A stretch of 50,270 nt of DNA from Hyphomicrobiales bacterium (GTDB lineage: Bacteria; Pseudomonadota; Alphaproteobacteria; Rhizobiales; NORP267): assembly GCA_021775875.1 (NCBI GenBank), contig JAJFHA010000013.1:1-50270 (forward strand), in the 5' to 3' direction. The notes below the pieces were generated by a model. The model did not search any database, had not been told where the DNA came from, and worked only from the letters and a program-made list of their open reading frames with translations. Shown piece by piece: positions 44,758-50,270 of this stretch (positions are counted from its first letter, which is position 1; each line of letters opens with the position of its first letter). Position numbers and translations under genes: made by a program.

Positions 44758-45153
44758 CTAAGCGGTATCAATCGGACCATCCGCATCACGCCACGCACCG
44801 AAACCGCCAGTCAGGTTGATCACAGGTGACAGGCCCATACGCTGGGCAATATCGGTAGCTAGCGCAGAGCGAAGTCCGCCAGCGCAAAATACGATGAAGG
44901 TTTTATCCTCGGCAAAAGCTTCCTTGTGATACGGGCTGTTCGGATCAATCCAGAATTCGAGCATTCCGCGCGGACAATGAAATGCGCCGGGCACGCGCCC
45001 TTCCCGCTTCAATTCGCGTACATCACGAATATCAACAAATGTGACGTCATCGCGGTCAATCATGCCAATCGCATCTTCCGCCGACACACTTTCAATGCGC
45101 GTAAAGGCGTCATCACAAAGCTCTTTGATCCCAAGCGTAATTTTCTGTGTCAT
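44758..45153 (-). CDS. Single-domain rhodanese-like sulfurtransferase
   Basis: A 131-residue rhodanese domain from the ATG at 45153 (AGGAA seven bases before; a TTG two codons upstream is less likely). Conserved strands are FVDIRDVRELKREGRVPGA and the active-site loop C90-AGGLRS, a six-residue loop as in sulfurtransferases rather than the longer phosphatase loop. INLTGGFGAW closes the fold. The sulfur acceptor is unknown. A 26-residue N-terminal extension (GIKELCDDAFTRIESV) precedes the domain. Confidence 0.93.
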   Translation of the reverse strand: MTQKITLGIKELCDDAFTRIESVSAEDAIGMIDRDDVTFVDIRDVRELKREGRVPGAFHCPRGMLEFWIDPNSPYHKEAFAEDKTFIVFCAGGLRSALATDIAQRMGLSPVINLTGGFGAWRDADGPIDTA

Positions 45154-45168
45154 TTCCAAATTCCTGAA

Positions 45169-46371
45169 TTAAACAAATCGTTCAATGCCAATCGCTGTCG
45201 CTTCACCGCCGCCAATGCAGAGAGAAGCAACGCCTTTTTTGAGGTCATTCTTCTGCATTGCGTGAAGCAATGTAACGATAATCCGTGCGCCGGACGCGCC
45301 AACAGGATGCCCCAAAGCACAAGCCCCGCCATGCACATTGACCATGTCGTGAGGCAGGTCCAGATCGCGCATTGCGGCCATGGCAACAACAGCGAAAGCT
45401 TCATTGATCTCGTAAAGATCAACATCGCTCCTAGTCCAGCCGGTTTGCTCATAGAGCTTTTCAATCGCCTTGATCGGTGCCGTTGTGAACCATGCTGGAG
45501 CCTGAGCGTGGCTGGTGGCACCAACGATTTTCGCCAACGGTTCCAAACCCCTGCGCTCGGCTTCAGACAACCGCATGAGAATAAGCGCCGCGCCGCCATC
45601 CGAGATCGAAGAAGAATTGGCGGCTGTTACAGTGCCGCCTTCGCGAAACGCCGGTCGCAATTGCGGAATTTTTTCCGGATTGCCCTTATCAGGCTGCTCA
45701 TCCTTGGTGATACGAATTTCCGCTTTGCGGGTCTTGATTTCCAGAGGGGTGATTTCATCGCTGAAACTGCCATCGTCTCCAGCCGTTTTTGCGCGTTGTA
45801 AAGATTCAATCGCGTATGCGTCCTGGCCTTCACGGGTAAATTGATAATGCTCCGCTGTATCTTCAGCATAGCTCCCCATCAATTTGCCCGGCTCATAGGC
45901 ATCTTCCAGCCCATCAAGGAACATGTGATCCATCACTTTGCCATGGCCAAGCCGCAACCCTTCGCGAACACGCGGCAACAGGTACGGCGCGTTGGTCATG
46001 GATTCCATACCGCCAGCAACGATGATATCGCCCGGACGTGCGTGGAGGGATTCGTATCCAGCCATGACGGTTTTCATGCCTGATCCGCACATCTTGTTGA
46101 GCGTCGTACACGGCACGGAATCTGGCAGCCCTGCCCCAAGCGCCGCCTGTCGCGCCGGAGCCTGGCCCTGGCCGGCGGGTAGCACGCAACCCATCAGCAC
46201 TTCATCAACGTCGCTCGCAGCAATCCCGGTTTGCGCGACCGCAGCGCGAATAGCAGCAGCACCCAATTCGCCAGCTTTGAGATTTGAAAGATCGCCTTGA
46301 AACCCTCCCATAGGTGTTCTTTTCGCGGCAACAATAACGATGGGATCGATAGAAATATCAGTTGGGGTCAC
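45169..46371 (-). CDS. Acetyl-CoA C-acetyltransferase
   Basis: A thiolase of 400 residues interconverting acetyl-CoA and acetoacetyl-CoA. It has the acyl-enzyme cysteine C95 in NKMCGSGMK, the GGMESMTNAPYLL signature, EINEAFAVV, H355 in ALGHPVGASGARI and the second active cysteine C385 in LCIGGGEA. Translation starts at GTG with GAGGAG six bases upstream, a strong site. It could serve ketone-body and leucine-derived acetoacetate breakdown, consistent with the nearby mcc genes, or start PHA synthesis. A fatty-acid-degrading FadA-type thiolase is less likely because no fadB is adjacent. Confidence 0.94.
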   Translation of the reverse strand: MTPTDISIDPIVIVAAKRTPMGGFQGDLSNLKAGELGAAAIRAAVAQTGIAASDVDEVLMGCVLPAGQGQAPARQAALGAGLPDSVPCTTLNKMCGSGMKTVMAGYESLHARPGDIIVAGGMESMTNAPYLLPRVREGLRLGHGKVMDHMFLDGLEDAYEPGKLMGSYAEDTAEHYQFTREGQDAYAIESLQRAKTAGDDGSFSDEITPLEIKTRKAEIRITKDEQPDKGNPEKIPQLRPAFREGGTVTAANSSSISDGGAALILMRLSEAERRGLEPLAKIVGATSHAQAPAWFTTAPIKAIEKLYEQTGWTRSDVDLYEINEAFAVVAMAAMRDLDLPHDMVNVHGGACALGHPVGASGARIIVTLLHAMQKNDLKKGVASLCIGGGEATAIGIERFV

Positions 46372-46444
46372 GTTTCACTCCTCGGATAAAAAAACTTGTT
46401 GGCAAATAAATATCAGAGCCGTGGGCATTTGGCCAAAAGACAAT

Positions 46445-47251
46445 TTATGGAGCGGGGAAAAATTCAGTGCTGCGCCCTGATACCCAATAGGCAAGCAATC
46501 CGATCCATTCATGAACCGCCAGATCCAGCCGTGCCAATCTGGTTGCACCGGTCTGGTTTGAAACAAGCGAGTCTGCATAGCCGCCAAGCCGAAAATCAAC
46601 CGGATAAGCAATCACATTGAAACCCGCCTGACGAAACACACCCACGGATCGGGGCATATGAAATGCCGAAGTAACCAGCAGCCAGCGAGAATCCTGTGCC
46701 GGGTTCAGAATGGCCCTGACATTCACGGCATTTTGCCAGGTATTGTGAGATTCGCGTTCGAAAATAATCTGGCCCGTCTCGATACCCGTCCGCTCCAGGA
46801 CCAGTTTCGCCACATCCGCTTCCCGGGAAATTGCGCCAGGATAATCATGGCCAAGCCCGCCGCCACCGGCAAATACAATCGTCTTTTCCGGGAAGCGGCG
46901 GGCAAACTCGATCATTTTGAACAACCGCTCCGCCCCCTCGTTCAGCGCCGGTTCGCCGTACCGCCTGGTGAGATGTACATCGGTGGACCCTCCAAGGAAA
47001 ATAATGCCCTCAAAGGTATCTGGATCGATTTCTGTTACTTGCGGAAAACGTTGTTCCAGCGGTTTCAAAACCCATGAACCAACCGGACTGAAAGCGCCAA
47101 GAAAAAGCCCCAAAACGGATATCGCAACAAGAATTTTGGCGGTGCGTACAAATTTTATAAACAGAAAACCAACGCCAATCATGGCGATAAAAATCAGCAG
47201 ATTTGTCGGTGCCAGCAATAGCCAGACAATTTTCGAAGCATAGAAGAACAT
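46445..47251 (-). CDS. YdcF/ElyC family (DUF218) membrane protein
   Basis: A 268-residue protein with two N-terminal membrane helices (about 7-30 and 38-58), then the DUF218 domain: GIIFLGGSTD, TIVFAGGGGLG, FERESHNTWQNAVNVRAI and LVTSAFHMPRSVGVFRQAGF. The topology places the domain in the periplasm. In E. coli ElyC influences undecaprenyl-lipid recycling and envelope peptidoglycan at low temperature; the chemical reaction remains uncertain. It follows the thiolase gene by 73 bases on the upstream side, and the flavoprotein gene lies 51 bases further upstream. Confidence 0.92.
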   Translation of the reverse strand: MFFYASKIVWLLLAPTNLLIFIAMIGVGFLFIKFVRTAKILVAISVLGLFLGAFSPVGSWVLKPLEQRFPQVTEIDPDTFEGIIFLGGSTDVHLTRRYGEPALNEGAERLFKMIEFARRFPEKTIVFAGGGGLGHDYPGAISREADVAKLVLERTGIETGQIIFERESHNTWQNAVNVRAILNPAQDSRWLLVTSAFHMPRSVGVFRQAGFNVIAYPVDFRLGGYADSLVSNQTGATRLARLDLAVHEWIGLLAYWVSGRSTEFFPAP

Positions 47252-47302
47252 AAAGCCGGGTTTATCCCCGAGACAAAGATTCGTCCAGCGATGCGCATCC
47301 TC

Positions 47303-49816
47303 TTAAGCGCGAAGACGCTCATTTTCCGGGTCAAACGGAGATTCTTCGATGACGGTCACCTTAAAGGGTTCACCGAGGAGTTTGATTTCCAACTCGGTGC
47401 CGAGGGCGCTAAATTCGGGTTTCACCATTGCCAGCGCCACGGATTTTCCAAGCCGCCAGCCATAGCCGCCAGATGTTGCCCGTCCGATCAGTTTGCCATC
47501 CTTATAGATGGCTTCGGAGCCGCGGGCATCAGTGTCGGTCACGTCATGAACTTCAAGCGTCACAAAATTCCAGTTCAAGCCGTCCGCCTTGGCTTGAACA
47601 ACCGCATCGCGACCGACAAACGCGCCCTTGTTGGGGTGCACAAACCGGTCAAGGCCGGATTCGTAGGCGTTGTATTCAATAGACAATTCGCGCGGGATCA
47701 GCCGGTAGCTTTTCTCGATCGCCATCGCGGTCATTGCCCGGATACCAAACGGCTTGATGCCGAATTCCGCGCCAGCTTCCATCAACAAGTCAAAGATCGC
47801 ATTCTGCTGTTCGATGGGGTGATGCAGCTCGTATCCCAGCTCACCAACAAAATTCATCCGCAACAAATGCGCCGTCGCTGGACCGATACTGACCTCGCGC
47901 CCGGTCAGCCATTTAAAGGCATCGTTGGACAGATCAGTGCGGGTCAGTTTTTGCAAAACCTCACGGCTTTTCGGTCCAGCTAGAACCAGCACCCCCCAAC
48001 CTTCGGTGTAGGGCTGCATCTGCACACTGCCATCGTTCGGCAAGGCTTTCTGCAAATAGTCATGATCATGGGCTTCAAACGCGCCAGCCGAGACAAGATA
48101 ATAGCGCTGATCCGCAATCTTGTAGATCGTGAATTCAGCACGCACACCGCCACCTTCCGTCAGCATGTGACAGAGATTGACCCGACCGACATTTTTTGGA
48201 ACCCGGTTGGCAACGAGGCCATCGAGCCAGGCTTCCGCACCGGGACCGGTGATGAAGCATTTGGCGAAAGCCGACATGTCCAGCAGTCCGACATTTTCGT
48301 GGACGTTTTTAACCTCATTCCCCACATGCTCGAAATAGTTCGAGCGGCGGAACGACCATTTCTCGACAATCCGGCCATCCTCAAGCGGGGCAGCATGATT
48401 GTCTCCCATGAGTACATCGCCCCCAGCGCCAATTTCCTCTTTGGGCACTTCGTGACCTTCAGGGGCAAACCAGTTTGGCCGCTCCCAGCCATAAACCGAA
48501 CCGAAGACCGCACCGAGCGCCTTCATCCGGTCGTAACAGGGTGTTTTCTTCAAAGGCCGCGCCGCCGCCCGTTCTTCATCTGGATAATGGGTTGAAAATA
48601 CGTTGGCATAAGCCTCTTCATTTTTTTCAATGAGATAGCCTTCGGTTGCATAAGGACCGAAACGACGGGGGTCGACGCCCATCATGTCGATGGTTGGTTC
48701 GCCGTCCACAATCCATTCAGCAATTTGCCATCCAGCACCGCCAGCCGCCGTAATGCCGAAACTGTGGCCTTCATTGAGCCAGAAATTCTTGAGACCCGGT
48801 GCCGGACCGATAATCGGAGACCCGTCAGGGGTATAACAGATAGCTCCGTTATAAACCTGCTTGACGCCAACCTCACCAAAGGCAGGCACCCGTTCAATTG
48901 CGGTTTCGATATAAGGCGTGAGCCGATCAATATCTTCCGGGAACAATTCGAATTCAGAAGTATCTGATGGCCCGTCAATATAGCAGCACGGCGCATTTTT
49001 TTCATAAATTCCAAGGATCAACCCGCCCGCTTCTTCGCGCAGATACCATGCGGAATCAGATTCGCGCAGCACACCCATTTCCGGCAAACCGGCTTTATGC
49101 CGAGCAACAATATCAGGATGCGGTTCGGTGACGATAAACTGATGCTCGACCGGAATAACGGGTACATTCAGACCCACCATCTTGCCGGTGTTACGAGCAA
49201 AATTACCGGTCGCAGAAACAATATGCTCGCAGGTTATGTCGCCCTTGTCGGTATGGACCACCCATTCCCCGTTATCCTTCTGGGAGATGCCGGTTACAGC
49301 AGTATTCCGGTGAATTTTAGCACCCAGGTCGCGCGCACCCTTTGCCATGGCCTGAGTCAGATCGGCGGGCTGGATATAGCCATCTTCCGGATGCTGGATT
49401 GCGCCGAGCAGACCATCGGTTTCGCAAAGCGGCCAGATTTCCTTGATCTGCTCCGGTGTCAGGATTTTGACATCAACCCCGATCGTCTCGGCGACGCCAG
49501 CATAATACATATATTCATCCCAGCGATCTTTGGTGCGCGCCAGGCGGATATTCGAGCAAACGGAAAAGCCGACATTCATGCCGGTTTCTTCTTCAAGCTC
49601 ACCATAAAATTTGACCGAGTATTTATGGATCTGGCCGACCGAATAGCTCATGTTGAACAGCGGCAACAGACCTGCTGCGTGCCAGGTGGACCCGGATGTC
49701 AGTTCCTTGCGCTCAAGGAGAACCACATCGCTCCAGCCTTTTTTGGCCAGATGATAAAGGGTTGAAACGCCAACAACCCCGCCACCAATCACAACTACCC
49801 GTGCGCGTTCTTCCAT
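47303..49816 (-). CDS. Dimethylglycine/sarcosine dehydrogenase-like flavoprotein with GcvT domain
   Basis: The 837-residue protein fuses a DAO-type FAD domain with a folate-binding aminomethyltransferase (GcvT) domain. The dinucleotide motif is VVVIGGGVVGVSTL. SGSTWHAAGL contains H46, equivalent to the histidine covalently bound to FAD in mammalian dimethylglycine dehydrogenase. The FAD domain ends near 370 (GHSFGITAAGGAGWQIAEW), a middle FAO_M linker follows, and the GcvT part (about 470-830) has FGIRAMTAMAIEKSYRL. Such enzymes oxidatively demethylate N-methylglycines, passing one-carbon units to tetrahydrofolate. Several paralogues with differing substrates occur in alphaproteobacteria, so dimethylglycine is only a best guess. 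GAGGGAC precedes the ATG. Confidence 0.92.
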   Translation of the reverse strand: MEERARVVVIGGGVVGVSTLYHLAKKGWSDVVLLERKELTSGSTWHAAGLLPLFNMSYSVGQIHKYSVKFYGELEEETGMNVGFSVCSNIRLARTKDRWDEYMYYAGVAETIGVDVKILTPEQIKEIWPLCETDGLLGAIQHPEDGYIQPADLTQAMAKGARDLGAKIHRNTAVTGISQKDNGEWVVHTDKGDITCEHIVSATGNFARNTGKMVGLNVPVIPVEHQFIVTEPHPDIVARHKAGLPEMGVLRESDSAWYLREEAGGLILGIYEKNAPCCYIDGPSDTSEFELFPEDIDRLTPYIETAIERVPAFGEVGVKQVYNGAICYTPDGSPIIGPAPGLKNFWLNEGHSFGITAAGGAGWQIAEWIVDGEPTIDMMGVDPRRFGPYATEGYLIEKNEEAYANVFSTHYPDEERAAARPLKKTPCYDRMKALGAVFGSVYGWERPNWFAPEGHEVPKEEIGAGGDVLMGDNHAAPLEDGRIVEKWSFRRSNYFEHVGNEVKNVHENVGLLDMSAFAKCFITGPGAEAWLDGLVANRVPKNVGRVNLCHMLTEGGGVRAEFTIYKIADQRYYLVSAGAFEAHDHDYLQKALPNDGSVQMQPYTEGWGVLVLAGPKSREVLQKLTRTDLSNDAFKWLTGREVSIGPATAHLLRMNFVGELGYELHHPIEQQNAIFDLLMEAGAEFGIKPFGIRAMTAMAIEKSYRLIPRELSIEYNAYESGLDRFVHPNKGAFVGRDAVVQAKADGLNWNFVTLEVHDVTDTDARGSEAIYKDGKLIGRATSGGYGWRLGKSVALAMVKPEFSALGTELEIKLLGEPFKVTVIEESPFDPENERLRA

Positions 49817-50131
49817 TGTCTTAGTCCCTCAAATCAGCCCAAATCCCGGTCGGGAAGCCTCAATAAAAACATATCTGGAGACGGAATTGAACAAGGCAGA
49901 AATCCGACCAGGAACGCGCTTTTTCCGACGCGCCCAGCCTTCCCCTTCCTCAATCAATCAATTGTCGATCGAATTGGGCTAAAATCCTGATTTATAAACC
50001 AGTATTTATGGCGACTGGTCTTCCTTAAACTGTCCCTGTGAGGCATCAGGTTAAACGGCCGCTTCTGACCCAGAAGAGACTTTCTCGAAAGTACCACAGC
50101 AAAAGACTGTGGTACATTCTAGGCTAAGAAC
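49817..50131. other. Gene-free region upstream of the flavoprotein gene and the insertion sequence
   Basis: About 315 bases with no supported gene. The left part must hold the promoter of the minus-strand flavoprotein gene. Around 50000 there is a short inverted repeat, CCAGT...ACTGG (CCAGTATTTATGGCGACTGG). At 50091-50115 there is a perfect stem-loop, listed separately. Next comes ATTCTAGG (50116-50123), whose inverse CCTAGAAT lies inside the IS end. Confidence 0.6.
50091..50115. repeat. 9-bp perfect stem-loop next to the insertion sequence
   Basis: GTACCACAG (50091-50099), a 7-base loop CAAAAGA, then CTGTGGTAC (50107-50115). No T tract follows on the plus strand, so it is not a typical terminator. 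It lies 17 bases outside the proposed IS end. Confidence 0.65.
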
Positions 50132-50270
50132 TGAATAGCCCCTAGAATTGTAGACACCTTGTCACCTAAAAATGAGGACAAGGAGAACGACATGGGCAAG
50201 CCACGATTTACAGAAGAATTCAAGATTGATGCCATCAAGCAGATTACCGAACGGGGTTATTCTGTAGCGG
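50132..50270 (+). mobile_element. Left end of an IS3-family insertion sequence, truncated by the window
   Basis: The orfA coding start at 50192 fixes the family. I place the left terminus at the TG of TGAATAGCCCCTAGAATTGT (50132) because other IS3-group elements begin TGAA-C/N-GCCCC; a TG at 50149 is the alternative. The leader contains a hairpin, CCTTGT(CA)CCT / AGGACAAGG (50157-50183), just before the ribosome site AAGGAGA. Hairpins in this position shield IS transposase from outside transcription. The right end is not in the window. Confidence 0.7.
50192..50270 (+). CDS. IS3-family transposase orfA, 5' part only
   Basis: From the ATG at 50192, 26 codons are seen: MGKPRFTEEFKIDAIKQITE followed by RGYSVA. 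This is the standard opening of the helix-turn-helix (HTH_Tnp_1) subunit of IS3-group transposases, in which orfB is reached by programmed frameshifting. AAGGAGA lies about 7 bases upstream. The gene continues beyond the right edge. Confidence 0.9.
   Translation, partial: MGKPRFTEEFKIDAIKQITERGYSVA

Noticed and set aside
44926-45801. 291-codon plus-strand frame over the rhodanese and thiolase genes
   Set aside because: Both genes beneath it are well supported, and the frame crosses a gene boundary with no ribosome site or recognisable domain.
50091-50115. Stem-loop as a transcription terminator
   Set aside because: No T tract follows on either strand, and no gene ends here on the plus strand; the minus-strand gene starts on the far side.

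Overview
The window comes from the chromosome of an alphaproteobacterium of moderate GC content (judged by eye, not computed). The evidence is a set of families largely or wholly typical of that class: DivK and PleD side by side, a MipZ-type division ATPase, EipB (DUF1849), DUF1489, DUF3572, a phasin_2-type phasin, DinB with an N-terminal cysteine module, and ClpS-ClpA. I cannot name the genus. I see no rRNA, tRNA, CRISPR array, prophage or recognisable defence system. The only mobile element is the left end of an IS3-family insertion sequence at the right edge.

Layout. 1-956 is the 5' part of an AidB-type acyl-CoA dehydrogenase running off the left edge. 1053-5150 is a tight operon: pyrB, a dihydroorotase homologue that has lost its catalytic residues, plsY and dprA. 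After a small reverse gene of unknown function, 5623-13170 holds topA, rnr, a DUF983 protein, a NUDIX hydrolase, an MFS transporter and rpmG. An aldehyde dehydrogenase with a strong terminator follows. 15224-17019 (minus) is divK-pleD, the two-component and cyclic-di-GMP cell-cycle pair. 17239-20410 holds DUF3572, a HAD phosphatase-like gene, a Mak-like sugar kinase and dinB. eipB lies opposite (20433-21317).

21435-25346 is a co-directional run: 2-hydroxyacid dehydrogenase, RidA-like protein, glycerophosphodiester phosphodiesterase, FemAB-like acyltransferase and HIT protein. Opposite it lie azlC-azlD and then clpS-clpA. A phasin gene at 29569-29910 has a near-consensus promoter with two TGC-rich boxes placed as PhaR operators would be. 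30188-33969 brings together envelope and division genes: a DD-carboxypeptidase with a SPOR domain, a membrane J-domain protein, a von Willebrand A protein and mipZ. putA and panC diverge at 37.3 kb.

38295-49816 is all minus strand and mostly catabolic: DUF1489, the methylcrotonyl-CoA carboxylase alpha and beta genes with an L-serine dehydratase gene between them, a glutathione transferase, a rhodanese, acetyl-CoA acetyltransferase, a YdcF/ElyC-like membrane protein and a large dimethylglycine/sarcosine-dehydrogenase-like flavoprotein. The window closes with 375 bases rich in inverted repeats and the start of the IS3 orfA.

Most of the window is ordinary core genome. The observations I rate highest are the phasin promoter/operator architecture, the catalytically dead PyrC, the mipZ-VWA-J-domain cluster next to a septal-type carboxypeptidase, the basic C-terminal tail on ClpA, and the serine dehydratase lodged inside the methylcrotonyl-CoA carboxylase genes. 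I did not find a convincing wholly new system.
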